The notes under the pieces are model-generated. The model had not been told where the DNA came from, did not search any database, and worked only from the letters and a program-made list of their open reading frames with translations. A program made the translations under genes and the position numbers. This document shows, piece after piece, positions 1 to 9,540 of a DNA stretch of 64,000 nt (position 1 is its first letter; every line of letters begins with the position of its first letter). The DNA is taken from positions 62,001 through 126,000 of the forward strand of contig NZ_JAHVHU010000015.1 of the NCBI RefSeq assembly GCF_019802045.1, in the 5' to 3' direction. The DNA comes from Membranihabitans marinus. Its GTDB lineage: Bacteria > Bacteroidota > Bacteroidia > Chitinophagales > Saprospiraceae.

Positions 1-664
1 TGGATATATTTTTGAGGGCTTATATGTTGATCAGGCTGATTTGGAAAATTCTCCCATTGCTGAAGCTGAAGGATCCACCATCGGTACAGCTAAAATGAGA
101 GATGTCAACGGAGACGGTGTGATAACGCCGGACGACCGGACACTTATCGGTGACCCCAATCCAGACTTTATTTTTGGACTAACCAATAGTCTGAGTTATA
201 AGAATTTTGACTTTAATATGGTGATCAGCGGTCAATATGGCAATGATGTGATTAATATGTTGGATGAGGATTTGCTGAATATTGATGGAGTATTCAACAT
301 GAAAGCAGACATGCTCAATGTATGGCGTTCGCCGGAGAATCCTGGAAACGGACAAGTACCAAGAACCTTGTCTGGAACAACAGAGTTCTATCGAATACCA
401 CACACAGGCTGGATTGAAGATGGCAGTTTCTTATCTGTAAAAAATGTGACCTTAGGTTATACCTTTGATTTGAGCCAGGTGGCTTTTGTGAAATCGGCTC
501 GGCTTTACGCCGGTATTCAGAATTTCCTGACCTTTACAAAGTTCAGTGGTCAAAACCCGGAATCAAATTTGTCCAGGGATAATTCTGTAACTCGATACGG
601 ACAGATCCGAAGTGCCTACCCGATGCCAAGAACCTTTACCATCGGGACGAACATTAATTTTTAA
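1..664 (+). CDS. SusC-type TonB-dependent outer-membrane receptor, C-terminal part (partial at window edge)
   Basis: The reading frame is already open at base 2, so only the last ~220 residues of a protein of about 1,000 are present. SusC proteins are outer-membrane barrels that import oligosaccharides with energy from TonB. Visible family marks are the calcium-site-like stretch DVNGDGVITPDDR near the start, the RIPHTGWIEDGSFLSVKNVTLGY region typical of the last barrel strands, and a C-terminus ending in an aromatic-hydrophobic strand (TIGTNINF). The SusD partner begins 21 nt after the stop, the usual SusC-SusD order. The plug, carboxypeptidase-like domain and promoter lie outside the window, so substrate and regulation cannot be read here. 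Confidence 0.95.
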   Translation, partial: GYIFEGLYVDQADLENSPIAEAEGSTIGTAKMRDVNGDGVITPDDRTLIGDPNPDFIFGLTNSLSYKNFDFNMVISGQYGNDVINMLDEDLLNIDGVFNMKADMLNVWRSPENPGNGQVPRTLSGTTEFYRIPHTGWIEDGSFLSVKNVTLGYTFDLSQVAFVKSARLYAGIQNFLTFTKFSGQNPESNLSRDNSVTRYGQIRSAYPMPRTFTIGTNINF

Positions 665-685
665 TTGTCAGATAAACCTATAAAA

Positions 686-2239
686 ATGAAAAATATAAAA
701 TATTTAATAGTGCTTATAAGTGCAGCTTGGGTTTTTACAGGCTGTTCCGAGAGCTTTTTGAGCCTCAGTCCGGAAGGTAACTTGAACGAAGGAATCTTCT
801 TCAAATCAGAAGATGATTTTCAACAAGCTCTTGCAGGAGCCTACACACCACTCAGAGACATAGCCAATGAAGCTTATCTGATGGACGAAAGCCGTACAGA
901 CAATGCCAGGTATTTTTATTATGCCAAAGATCGGGGTAGTAACAATACAGAGAAAATGACCGATTATTTAACGACGACGGATAATGGTATCATTCTCAAT
1001 CGATACCGGGCGGCCTATGTGGGTGTTTCACGGGTTAATACCATCCTGGATCGGATTGATGGAATCGAATTCACTAATAGTGCTGAGAAGAATCAGATCA
1101 TAGGGGAAGCAAAAGTTTTGCGTGCACACTACTATTTTGATCTGGTACGAAAATTCGGGGGAGTTCCACTCTTCTTGAACGAGGTTAAAAACCCCAATGA
1201 GGCATATAAAGCCCGGGCAACCGTTGAGGAAGTATATGCTCAGGTTATATCAGACCTGAAGGACGCTATCGGTCTGTTATCCAATCCTACGTTTTCTGGT
1301 GATAATATCGGGCGCATTAACAAGGGCGTAGCGAGTACGGTATTGGCCCGCGTGTATATGATGCGTCAGGACTATCCAAATGCGATTCCTCTTCTTGAAT
1401 CCGTAACCAATATGGGGTATGAATTGCTTCCAGACTACAGATCAATATTTGATCCATCCAATAAAGGAAACAAAGAAATGATCTGGGCGGTTCAATATCA
1501 AGCCGGAACAACCGGTCAGGGGAGTGAATTCGTCTATGATTTCACACCAATCGTTCCAAATACAGGGCCTATTCTTGGTGCTGATTTCAACAATACCCAA
1601 GGTGGATGGATGTATCCTACAGAGGATCTGATGAGTATATTTGATCCCGCAGATGCACGATTTGATGCCAGCATCGGGGTGTTTGAAGGGGATGAAGACG
1701 GTGATCAAAACTTTATCGTGACGGATAACAGTTTGAAAAGCATTGTCGGTTTTGTACCTGATCCAGAGAAGGAGGTTCGATATTTTCCGCGAAAATACTA
1801 TTACCCCCCATACCCTGAAAAAAGTCAGGGAACAGATCAAAACTGGCCACTCTACCGCTATTCTGACGTACTTTTGATGTTGGCAGAATGCTACAATGAA
1901 GTCGGACAAGGTGATCCACTCGAATTGCTCAATGAGGTTCGGGCAAGAGCATTTGGTGATAATGACCACAATATAACAGAGAATGGTCAAGTCGCTCTTC
2001 GTGGTATCATTGCCACCGAACGAAGAAGAGAGTTAGCGTTTGAGAACAAGCGGTACGATGACCTGATTCGTACTGGTCGGTTAATTCCAGTCATGACTGC
2101 GTTTGGTCAGGAGCAGAAAGACAAGTTCAACTATCTGTTGCCGGAGACATATATTATTGATGAGCATGACCTATTGTACCCAATCCCTTTCCAGGAAATG
2201 CAATTGAACGACATGCTGGTTCAAAATCCCGGCTATTAG
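686..2239 (+). CDS. SusD/RagB-family surface glycan-binding lipoprotein
   Basis: This 517-residue protein is the partner lid of the SusC barrel just upstream. ATG 686 was chosen because it directly precedes a lipoprotein signal (MKNIKYLIVLISAAWVFTGC, lipidated Cys20). An in-frame TTG at 665 would only add seven polar residues. The early SFLSLSPEGN segment, tetratricopeptide-like middle (GEAKVLRAHYYFDLVRKFGGVPLF pattern around residue 150) and C-terminal ERRRELAFENKRYDDLIRTG and final NPGY motifs are SusD hallmarks. It presumably sits on the cell surface and captures oligosaccharides for SusC. A 13-bp inverted repeat follows the stop and may end this SusCD transcript before the rhamnosidase gene. 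Confidence 0.95.
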   Translation: MKNIKYLIVLISAAWVFTGCSESFLSLSPEGNLNEGIFFKSEDDFQQALAGAYTPLRDIANEAYLMDESRTDNARYFYYAKDRGSNNTEKMTDYLTTTDNGIILNRYRAAYVGVSRVNTILDRIDGIEFTNSAEKNQIIGEAKVLRAHYYFDLVRKFGGVPLFLNEVKNPNEAYKARATVEEVYAQVISDLKDAIGLLSNPTFSGDNIGRINKGVASTVLARVYMMRQDYPNAIPLLESVTNMGYELLPDYRSIFDPSNKGNKEMIWAVQYQAGTTGQGSEFVYDFTPIVPNTGPILGADFNNTQGGWMYPTEDLMSIFDPADARFDASIGVFEGDEDGDQNFIVTDNSLKSIVGFVPDPEKEVRYFPRKYYYPPYPEKSQGTDQNWPLYRYSDVLLMLAECYNEVGQGDPLELLNEVRARAFGDNDHNITENGQVALRGIIATERRRELAFENKRYDDLIRTGRLIPVMTAFGQEQKDKFNYLLPETYIIDEHDLLYPIPFQEMQLNDMLVQNPGY

Positions 2240-2256
2240 AACTATACTTTGACAGC

Positions 2257-2301
2257 TTATACCAGAAAGAAATCGCTTGCACGCGGGACTTTCTGGTATA
2301 A
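2257..2301 (+). terminator. Stem-loop after SusCD (candidate terminator)
   Basis: A perfect 13-bp inverted repeat (2257-2269 TTATACCAGAAAG; 2289-2301 CTTTCTGGTATAA) with a 19-nt loop lies 17 nt after the SusD stop. It is followed by ctgttttag, only a short T-run, so it could be an intrinsic terminator or an RNA-stabilising hairpin between the SusCD unit and the downstream enzyme operon. Confidence 0.5.
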
Positions 2302-2387
2302 CTGTTTTAGATTTATGCGATAAATTCTGTATTGATAACACCAACAAAGTGTCCCTGAGTTTTCTGACGATGCCGTGAAGTTGGATA

Positions 2388-2395
2388 TACATTTG
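2388..2395 (+). promoter_or_regulatory. Candidate Bacteroidota -7 promoter element for the rhamnosidase operon
   Basis: TACATTTG is a perfect match to the Bacteroidota -7 consensus TANNTTTG, 46 nt before the rhamnosidase start. The -33 box is weak (a T-run near 2360-2363), so the call rests on the -7 element and on the hairpin upstream that separates it from SusD. Confidence 0.4.
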
Positions 2396-2441
2396 AGACT
2401 GATATCAGCGGAGTGCCTTTGTTTTAATCATTGAAATAATC

Positions 2442-5324
2442 ATGGATAGAAGAAAATTTTTAATCAACAGCACCCTCACTACGTCCGGACTTGTCATATC
2501 GGGCTCCTTTCCACATTTGAAGGCGCAACGACATCAAAGCGATTTGGCTGGAAAAGATGAGCTTTATCAAATCTTTAATAATCCGGACATTAAGTACAGG
2601 CCGTTCGTTCGGTGGTGGTGGCTGGGAAATAAGATCCAGAAAAAAGAAATTGCCAGAGAACTGCGCGTACTTAAAGCTGCGGGCATTGGTGGTGTAGAAA
2701 TCAATCCGATCGCATTTCCCGGGACCAATCAATATTCCAGAAAGACAGAGGATCTGGGAATTCCCACGATCGAGTGGTTGAGTGACGAGTGGCTCGAAAT
2801 GCTGGATTTTGCTTTTAAGGAAGCCGCGTCGCTGGATATGACTTGTGATTTGATTGTCGGTACGGGGTTCCCTTTTGGAGCAGAGTTTGTAGAACCAGAA
2901 GATCGATCCCAGGTAGTCGTTATCGCAGTGAAAAAATTTGAAGGTCCCGTAAATACAGAATATTCCCTTTTTGATCTGTATAAGGAGGCTGATCCCCGTA
3001 TCACGAATGAGTATACCGGACGGACGATGGAGATGCTTTCCGTGAAGTTGGTGCCGGATCCATTGACGAACATGGATGAGGTGATTGATCTTTCCGATCA
3101 GATCGAGAGTGGGGTCATCAAGGTGAAGACTTCGAAAGGAAATTATGCCCTGTATGCTTTGGTCCGGGTGGATGGCTTCGAGCGAGTCATTGTAGGTGCA
3201 CCAGGTGGAATGGGACCGGTGGTGAATCATTTTGATAAAAAGGCAGTTGGAAACTTTCTCAACACCATTTCGGATCGAGTCAACGAAAAAATTGGCGGCT
3301 TTCCGTCGAACTTCAGATCCTTTTTTGTCGATAGCATGGAACTTGAAGGTGCCAACTGGAAAAGTGATATGCTGGAGGAGTTTAAGAAAAGAAGAGGCTA
3401 TGATATTTTTCCATATCTTCCATTCATCTTGTTTAAGATAGGTCGGATGGGGAACAACATAGATCCCGAATACATCGCTGACATCAAACCCGAATTGGAT
3501 GAAAAGCTGGCCCGGATGCGCTACGACTGGGCATTGACCAATGCAGAAGTGTTCCGTGAGAACTTTATTGCCACTTATTCGAAGTGGTGTACGGATAACA
3601 ATGTAAAATCCCGAGCTCAATCATACGGCCGGGGTTACTTCCTGGTAGAAGGTAGTTTTGATATTGATATACCTGAGGCTGAAACATGGATTAAGAGAAC
3701 AGAACAATATGAGATCGGCGATGATATCCCAGAAGCGGAGTTCAAAAAGATCCCCTGGGATCTGGGGCGCGGGTATACCATGATCAACAAATACCTTTCT
3801 TCAGGCGCCCATCTGAAAGGGAAGCGCCTCGTAAGTTCTGAGGAGCTCACCCATACCCGGGAAGTGTTCAATGAGGCTTTTGAAATATTCAAAATCGCCG
3901 GGGATAAAAGTACCATTACAGGGGTAACACACCCAGTGTTTCATGGGTTTAATTATTCTCCGCTTGATGTTCCTTTCCCAGGGTGGATTATTTGGGGTGG
4001 TGCATTTAGTGAACGGATGAGTTCCTGGCCTTATTTTAAGCATTACACGGATTATCGGTCGAGGTTATCCGCGCTGTTGCTGCAGGGCGATATGTATGCG
4101 GACATTGCGTTGCTGGCTCCTACATCTGATATGTGGGCGGAACTTGGCGCACAAAATGAACCGTTCCCGACCCATGTGATGCCTGATTATCAACCTTTGG
4201 TCTGGGAGTCGATCCATCAAAATGGTGGTGCCTGCGACTATGTTTCTGAACGAATAATCAGAGATGCCGATATTGTGAATGGATCACTGAAATATGGCGA
4301 CCGAACATATCAAAGCATTTTCTTAATCGAGGTAGAAAGTATTATTCCGGAAGCTGCAGAAAAGCTGTATCATTTTGTCTCGCAGGGTGGCCGGGTGTTC
4401 TGCATCGAGAAAGAGCCGAATGGTGCACCGGGATGGAAAGATCACGAACAAAGGGATCAAAAAGTGCAGTCTTGGGTTGAAAAAATGAAAAAGCATCCGA
4501 ACAACTTCATCCTGATCCGGCGTCCGCAAGAAAACTTTTGCGATTGGTTCGGTGAAGTACAAAAGAAATATGAACTCAGCCCTTCTGTGCGAATTAAAGA
4601 TCCTAAAACATACATTACCCAAGTCAGATACCAAATGTCTGACGGCGAAGTATTCTTCTTTACGAATGCGAGCAATAGCCACAACTATACATTGGAAGCC
4701 ACCTTCCCGGAGCATATTACGAAAGGAAAGCAGGCCTGGTTGTGGGATGCGACCAATGGAGAACGCTATAAATTGCGCTTGAATGGGAATAGTCTCACAC
4801 TACCCCTGGGATACGCGGATTCTGCTATCATCGTATTCAACAATGATACAGAGGGTGCGTATTGGGAACCTCTTCCTATCGAAGGGGGAGCTCGTGCCAA
4901 GGTCATAAATGGAGTATGGGATGTTGAATTGCAACACTATAGCGGAAAACTGGAGTTTACGAAAATGGATGCCTTAAAAGACCTCAAAGACGTACCCCAG
5001 TATACTCATTTTGCCGGAACGGTGAAATACAGCAATACCTTCCAGGTAAAAGATAAAAATGATGTGAATTACCTCAATTTGGGTGACGTACACGGGATTT
5101 CCACAGTCGCAGTCAATGGAAAGGACTTAGGTGTTCAGTGGTTTGGCAATAGGGTATATCCGCTCAAAGACCATATACAAGAAGGTGAAAATACGGTTGA
5201 GATATGGGTGGTGACCGAAATGGCAAATTACTTGAAATCACTGAAAGACAACAACGTGGTCCAGCGATGGAATAGAAATCCACTAAAATCGCTGGGCTTA
5301 AAAGGGCCAGTTCAGGTTTATTAG
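2442..5324 (+). CDS. GH106-type alpha-L-rhamnosidase, Tat-exported
   Basis: This 960-residue glycoside hydrolase resembles the GH106/PF17132 family, whose known members release terminal alpha-L-rhamnose from pectic and other glycans. It starts with a Tat-like signal (MDRRKFLINSTLTTSG). The family signature RPFVRWWWLGN lies at residues 53-63, followed by an alpha/beta-barrel segment (GIGGVEINPIAF), a long helical middle and a C-terminal galactose-binding-like beta-sandwich (NLGDVHGISTVAVNGKDLGV). Length fits the family (about 900-1,100). Export through Tat places it in the periplasm or on the surface. The RhaT-type rhamnose carrier and rhamnonate dehydratase next to it strongly support rhamnose as the released sugar. 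I did not identify the catalytic glutamates with certainty. Confidence 0.85.
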   Translation: MDRRKFLINSTLTTSGLVISGSFPHLKAQRHQSDLAGKDELYQIFNNPDIKYRPFVRWWWLGNKIQKKEIARELRVLKAAGIGGVEINPIAFPGTNQYSRKTEDLGIPTIEWLSDEWLEMLDFAFKEAASLDMTCDLIVGTGFPFGAEFVEPEDRSQVVVIAVKKFEGPVNTEYSLFDLYKEADPRITNEYTGRTMEMLSVKLVPDPLTNMDEVIDLSDQIESGVIKVKTSKGNYALYALVRVDGFERVIVGAPGGMGPVVNHFDKKAVGNFLNTISDRVNEKIGGFPSNFRSFFVDSMELEGANWKSDMLEEFKKRRGYDIFPYLPFILFKIGRMGNNIDPEYIADIKPELDEKLARMRYDWALTNAEVFRENFIATYSKWCTDNNVKSRAQSYGRGYFLVEGSFDIDIPEAETWIKRTEQYEIGDDIPEAEFKKIPWDLGRGYTMINKYLSSGAHLKGKRLVSSEELTHTREVFNEAFEIFKIAGDKSTITGVTHPVFHGFNYSPLDVPFPGWIIWGGAFSERMSSWPYFKHYTDYRSRLSALLLQGDMYADIALLAPTSDMWAELGAQNEPFPTHVMPDYQPLVWESIHQNGGACDYVSERIIRDADIVNGSLKYGDRTYQSIFLIEVESIIPEAAEKLYHFVSQGGRVFCIEKEPNGAPGWKDHEQRDQKVQSWVEKMKKHPNNFILIRRPQENFCDWFGEVQKKYELSPSVRIKDPKTYITQVRYQMSDGEVFFFTNASNSHNYTLEATFPEHITKGKQAWLWDATNGERYKLRLNGNSLTLPLGYADSAIIVFNNDTEGAYWEPLPIEGGARAKVINGVWDVELQHYSGKLEFTKMDALKDLKDVPQYTHFAGTVKYSNTFQVKDKNDVNYLNLGDVHGISTVAVNGKDLGVQWFGNRVYPLKDHIQEGENTVEIWVVTEMANYLKSLKDNNVVQRWNRNPLKSLGLKGPVQVY

Positions 5325-5433
5325 ATTTCCAAAACAGGCTTTGCAAGCTTACAGGAATGAATATGATTTGTCTTACCGGGCCGGTTACGCGTAGGTGACA
5401 GAAATTAATTAGTGCAATTAAAAAGGGATTAAA

Positions 5434-6504
5434 TTGAATATACTAATCGGTGTCATATATCATTTTATCGGAGGGACAGCAGCCGGTAGTTTTTACATGC
5501 CCTATACGCGGGTTAAAAAATGGGCCTGGGAAACCATGTGGATCGTCGGCGGATTTTTCTCCTGGTTAATTGTACCTCTGCTTGCCGCTTGGTTGACCGT
5601 GCCGGGATTTGCAGGGATAATATCCTCTACTTCAAGTACGACACTGTGGTGGACCTATGTTATGGGGATTTTCTGGGGAATCGGAGGATTGACCTATGGA
5701 CTCGGTGTGCGGTACCTGGGAATGTCCCTGGGCAATTCAGTTATTTTGGGACTGACGGCCGCTTTTGGGGCCCTGTTGCCTTCTGTGTACTATGACATTT
5801 TTCCGTCCGACGGAAAGGTTTCATTTACAGAGATGCTTCAGAGTGATTGGGGGCAGTATGTGCTCATTGGTGTGGTGATTTGTCTGGTCGGGATTGCAGT
5901 GAGCGGCCGGGCCGGGATCATGAAGGAGAACGAACTCTCAGCACAGGAAAAAGAAAGGGAAAAAAGAACTGGTACCGGGGAATTCAATGTGGGGCTGGGT
6001 TTGATAGTAGCGGTTGTATCCGGTGTGCTGAGTGCCTGTTTTAATTATGGTATTGAGATCGGAAAGCCGATGGCTGATATGGCTGTTGACAGAGGCGTGA
6101 ATCCTCTGTTTCAGAATAATGTGATTTTTGTTGTTTTGCTGTGGGGTGGACTAACAACCAACTTTATATGGTGTACCTTTTTGAATTTTAAAAACAAGAC
6201 CTACACTGATTATACCGATAAAAAAGCGCCTCTGAAAGCCAATTATCTCTTATCAGCTCTGGCGGGATTAACGTGGTTTCTTCAATTTTTCTTTTATGGA
6301 ATGGGAGAAAGCAAGTTAGGAAATGGAGCGAGTTCGTGGATAGTGCATATGGCATTTATCATTTTGGTGGCAAATGTCTGGGGGCTGGTCTTGAAGGAGT
6401 GGAAAGGGGTAAGCAATAAGACATTGCGAACGGTTATTTTAGGTATTTTGATTATTGTATTGGCTATAGCCTTTGTGGGTTATGGCAATGGATTAAAAGC
6501 ATAA
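5434..6504 (+). CDS. rhaT: RhaT-family L-rhamnose/H+ symporter
   Basis: A 356-residue inner-membrane carrier with about ten hydrophobic segments. Its N-terminus (GVIYHFIGGTAAGSFYMPY, then VKKWAWETMWIVGG) is close to E. coli RhaT (344 residues; WHLIGAASAACFYAPF, KKWSWETMWSVGG), including the conserved Trp-Glu-Thr-Met-Trp run. It should import L-rhamnose with a proton. The start is TTG at 5434, chosen because homology begins at residue 1-2, no ATG precedes the conserved part, and aaaaggga lies 6-13 nt upstream. It follows the rhamnosidase by 109 nt and precedes the rhamnonate dehydratase by 18 nt, so it is probably the second gene of a rhamnose operon. A cytoplasmic insertion around residues 166-182 is rich in Lys and Glu. 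Confidence 0.9.
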   Translation: MNILIGVIYHFIGGTAAGSFYMPYTRVKKWAWETMWIVGGFFSWLIVPLLAAWLTVPGFAGIISSTSSTTLWWTYVMGIFWGIGGLTYGLGVRYLGMSLGNSVILGLTAAFGALLPSVYYDIFPSDGKVSFTEMLQSDWGQYVLIGVVICLVGIAVSGRAGIMKENELSAQEKEREKRTGTGEFNVGLGLIVAVVSGVLSACFNYGIEIGKPMADMAVDRGVNPLFQNNVIFVVLLWGGLTTNFIWCTFLNFKNKTYTDYTDKKAPLKANYLLSALAGLTWFLQFFFYGMGESKLGNGASSWIVHMAFIILVANVWGLVLKEWKGVSNKTLRTVILGILIIVLAIAFVGYGNGLKA

Positions 6505-6522
6505 ATTTTATAAAATAGAGCT

Positions 6523-7716
6523 ATGAAGATTAAAGATGTAAGATTGTATACGATCAATAGCGGGGATACCGGAGCACGTGGTGCGAGCCAGGGAGAGTCG
6601 CAATATTGGGGCGGTGGCTGGCAAGCGCAGACATTGATCGCCAACCCGATGTCTGTATTTCCGGAATACGCAGAAGTGCGATCATCGTGGATGGGCCCGG
6701 GCCAGGATCCTTTTGCGATTGAGATTGAGACCGACACGGGGATTGTGGGGGAGTGCGTCAATTATGGTGGCGGAGCGTTTGCGTGTGCAGTGATTGAGAA
6801 CCATTTCAAGCGTTTTTTAGTCGGTCAGGATCCATTTAATATTGAGTTGATCTGGGAACAAATGAACCGATCCACCATGCCTTATGGTCTGGGTGGGGTG
6901 GTGAATATGGCTATTGCGGGCGTCGATCTGGCGTTGTATGATTTAGTCGCCAAATCACTGGATATTCCGGTGTATAAGTTAATCGGTGGAAAAACCAAAG
7001 AGTCCATACCCTGCTACGTTACTATTCATCCGGATTATGCCAGTCATTGGAAAGATCGTGGATTCATGGGGGTGAAAATAGCCGCACCCTGGGGCGTGGA
7101 AAGTGGAAGAGCAGGCCTACAAAAGATGGAAAAACTGATCGCCGACCTGCGTTCGGATCTGGGCGATGAAATGGAGTTAATGGTGGATTGTTATATGTCC
7201 TGGGACGTGGAATTCACGACCCGACTGGCCGAACGCGTTCGGAAATATGATGTGAAGTGGTTTGAGGATCCCCTACCCAATGGTTCTGCTACAGAACAGA
7301 ATGCGTATCTTAGAAAACAATTGGGGCCAATCCAGTTAGCGACTGGCAACCTGGAATACCACTACAAAGCCTTTCACGATATCATAGCTAAAGGCGCTAC
7401 GGATATCATCCAACCAGAAATCCAGTGGGCTGGTGGACTCACCGCGGTCCGAAAAATGGCAGCCATGGCAAAACCGTATGATATGCAAATCATACCCCAT
7501 GGAGCTTCCGTCTATAACTACCATTTTGTGTTAGCAAATACAAACAGTGCTTACGCAGAGTTTTTGACCACCGGTGAAGGGAAAGAACTTCACCCGATAT
7601 TCGATACCATAATCGGTGAACCGCTTCCGGAAAATGGCCACATCTTCCTGGATGAAAACAAACCCGGGTTTGGGGTCGAACTAAACCGGGAGAAATTGAT
7701 GCCTTACAATGGGTGA
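6523..7716 (+). CDS. rhmD: L-rhamnonate dehydratase (enolase superfamily, mandelate racemase subgroup)
   Basis: This 397-residue protein aligns well with E. coli RhmD, which dehydrates L-rhamnonate to 2-keto-3-deoxy-L-rhamnonate. Shared features include NPMSVFPEYAEVRSS against NPMSKYRDYEQSRQS, VDLALYDLVAKSLDIPVYKL, the DCYMSWDV region and the end LDENKPGFGVELNRE. Expected metal ligands and base are Asp222, Glu248, position 276 and His326 (IIPHGASVY). The third ligand, Glu in E. coli RhmD, is Asn276 here (ATGNLEYH); Asn also serves in D-glucarate dehydratase, so this is not disabling but may shift specificity. The stop overlaps the next gene by 8 nt, so translation is coupled. Rhamnonate is the likeliest substrate given the RhaT-type carrier and rhamnosidase upstream. 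Confidence 0.85.
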   Translation: MKIKDVRLYTINSGDTGARGASQGESQYWGGGWQAQTLIANPMSVFPEYAEVRSSWMGPGQDPFAIEIETDTGIVGECVNYGGGAFACAVIENHFKRFLVGQDPFNIELIWEQMNRSTMPYGLGGVVNMAIAGVDLALYDLVAKSLDIPVYKLIGGKTKESIPCYVTIHPDYASHWKDRGFMGVKIAAPWGVESGRAGLQKMEKLIADLRSDLGDEMELMVDCYMSWDVEFTTRLAERVRKYDVKWFEDPLPNGSATEQNAYLRKQLGPIQLATGNLEYHYKAFHDIIAKGATDIIQPEIQWAGGLTAVRKMAAMAKPYDMQIIPHGASVYNYHFVLANTNSAYAEFLTTGEGKELHPIFDTIIGEPLPENGHIFLDENKPGFGVELNREKLMPYNG

Positions 7717-8767
7717 TAAAAAACAATTGAATGTCGGTGTGATTGGTGCCGGATGGTGGGCCACAAGCGCACATATCCCCGGAATCGTAGAGCATGACCG
7801 TGCGAATCTGTTTGCGGTGCAGAACCGAACCAGTGAAAAAGCTAGACAGGTCGCGAAGGATTTCAATGCGGAAGGTGCTTATGATGATTACCAGGAACTT
7901 GTCCTAAATAAGGATCTGGACGCTGTAGTGATTAGTTCTACGCCAAATGTGCATTTTGAGCAAGCCAAGTTCGCATTGGAACATGGAAAACATGTACTCG
8001 TAGAAAAACCGATGACTTTTACCGCAGCAGAAGCCCGGGAACTCTGTGATCTGGCGCAAAATCAAAAACTGGAATTGTTGGTGAGCTGCCCCTGGCACTA
8101 CACCAGGCATGGATTGGAAGCGCGACGAATGGTCCGGGAAGGCGTGCTGGGAAATCTCAAAATGATTTCTGTCTTGATGACAAATCCTGTGGATAGGCTA
8201 ATCAAAGGAATGGATACTTCGCCGACGCATGGGTTAAATGAGGTATATATGGAGCCCAATCCGGGTTCGTATAGTGATCCGGCCATTGCAGGAGGAGGGC
8301 AGATATATACACAGGTGTCTCATGCCGGTGCTTATTTGAGCTTTCTAAGCGGAGTTTCTGCGAGGGAGGTTTATGCCAAGTTCGACAATGCCGGCTCTGA
8401 AAACGATATTTACAATACCTTGACAATTACCATGGACGACGGAACATTGGTGAACTTGGCCAGTACCGGTGCCACTCCGGAGAGTACCCGAAATTATGAA
8501 GTACGATTATTCGGCGATAAAGGCATTATTCTCCTGGAATTGTGGAAAGGTACGATGTCATTTCATCCCTTTTCTGGGGATTTTATAGAATATGAACCGT
8601 TGACAGAAGGTGAGATCTATCCCGATCGAGCCCCTGTTTTGAATTTTATTGATACTGTTCTTGGTGTTGATAAAAATGGATCTCCGGGAAAACTGGGTTT
8701 AGCGGCGATGGAGATTATCGAAGCTGCATGTTATTCAAATCAAAGTGGAAAATCAGTCAAAATATGA
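7709..8767 (+). CDS. Gfo/Idh/MocA-family NAD(P)-dependent sugar oxidoreductase
   Basis: This 352-residue cytoplasmic protein has an N-terminal Rossmann fold (GVIGAGWWA at residues 10-18) and the family's EKP motif (Glu99-Lys100-Pro101, in HVLVEKPMT), then the alpha/beta C-terminal domain. Such enzymes oxidise or reduce sugars and cyclitols at a ring hydroxyl or C1. ATG 7709 overlaps the dehydratase stop by 8 nt and its own stop overlaps the SDR start (ATGA, 8764-8767), so all three are one translationally coupled operon. A role in rhamnose or rhamnono-lactone oxidation is plausible but not shown by the sequence; a 3-keto-sugar role is the alternative. There is no signal peptide. Confidence 0.85.
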   Translation: MGDKKQLNVGVIGAGWWATSAHIPGIVEHDRANLFAVQNRTSEKARQVAKDFNAEGAYDDYQELVLNKDLDAVVISSTPNVHFEQAKFALEHGKHVLVEKPMTFTAAEARELCDLAQNQKLELLVSCPWHYTRHGLEARRMVREGVLGNLKMISVLMTNPVDRLIKGMDTSPTHGLNEVYMEPNPGSYSDPAIAGGGQIYTQVSHAGAYLSFLSGVSAREVYAKFDNAGSENDIYNTLTITMDDGTLVNLASTGATPESTRNYEVRLFGDKGIILLELWKGTMSFHPFSGDFIEYEPLTEGEIYPDRAPVLNFIDTVLGVDKNGSPGKLGLAAMEIIEAACYSNQSGKSVKI

Positions 8768-9516
8768 GTAATTTAAATCGATTTAAGGACCAGACAGCCA
8801 TCATTACTGGTGGGGGGTCGGGCATTGGATTTGCTGTGGCGAAAAAGCTTGCAGCAGAAGGAGCGAAAGTATGGTTGTGGGATATTGATGGGGAAGCGGC
8901 AGAAGAAGCTGCGTTATCGCTCCAAAAACATAAAGCTGGGTTTATGCGTGTGGACATCACGGATGAGTCAGATGTCAAAGCGGCTTTTGAAAAAATATCA
9001 CAAGAGGGTGCGATTAGTATTGTTGTGAATTCAGCGGGCATCGTTGGCCCCAATGGAGTCAATACAGATGAAGTGGATTTGGCAGATTTTGAGATGACCT
9101 GCCGGATTAACCTGACAGGATCTTTTCTCATTACCAAATACGCTTTGAAAGCCATGTTGCCTCATAAATATGGACGCATTCTCCTGGTAGCATCGGTAGC
9201 CGGTAAAGAGGGTAACGCGGGAATGGCTGCCTATTCAGCTTCCAAGGCTGGCGTGATCGGCCTCGTAAAATCAGCCGGGAAAGAACATGCAGAATCCGGG
9301 GTGACCGTCAATGGTATTGCACCGGCCACCATTATGACGTCGATGGTCGAGAAAATGGAACCCCATCAGATCAAATATATGACCGATAAAATACCCATGA
9401 AGCGGTGTGGTGGATTGGAGGAAGTCGCTAATCTGGTGGCATGGATAGTTTCGGAGGAAGCCAGTTTCAATACAGGTTTTACCTTTGATCTGACCGGGGG
9501 CAGAGCAGTTTATTGA
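8764..9516 (+). CDS. Short-chain dehydrogenase/reductase (candidate rhamnose-pathway dehydrogenase)
   Basis: A classical SDR of 250 residues: cofactor motif TGGGSGIG (15-22), NSAG (89-92), catalytic Ser144, Tyr157 and Lys161 (YSASK). Asp40 after the second beta strand suggests NAD rather than NADP. ATG 8764 was chosen because it overlaps the preceding stop as ATGA; upstream in-frame codons lie inside the oxidoreductase. In the non-phosphorylated L-rhamnose route, SDR enzymes perform either the first step (L-rhamnose 1-dehydrogenase) or oxidation of 2-keto-3-deoxy-L-rhamnonate at C4. Coupling to the rhamnonate dehydratase makes one of these likely; motif reading cannot tell which. Confidence 0.85.
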   Translation: MSNLNRFKDQTAIITGGGSGIGFAVAKKLAAEGAKVWLWDIDGEAAEEAALSLQKHKAGFMRVDITDESDVKAAFEKISQEGAISIVVNSAGIVGPNGVNTDEVDLADFEMTCRINLTGSFLITKYALKAMLPHKYGRILLVASVAGKEGNAGMAAYSASKAGVIGLVKSAGKEHAESGVTVNGIAPATIMTSMVEKMEPHQIKYMTDKIPMKRCGGLEEVANLVAWIVSEEASFNTGFTFDLTGGRAVY

Positions 9517-9540
9517 TTTAATTTTTAAATTACTTTACTT

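Noticed and set aside
2460-3620. A 386-codon open frame opposite the rhamnosidase gene
   Set aside because: No start context, low-complexity translation and complete overlap with a well-supported GH106-type gene.
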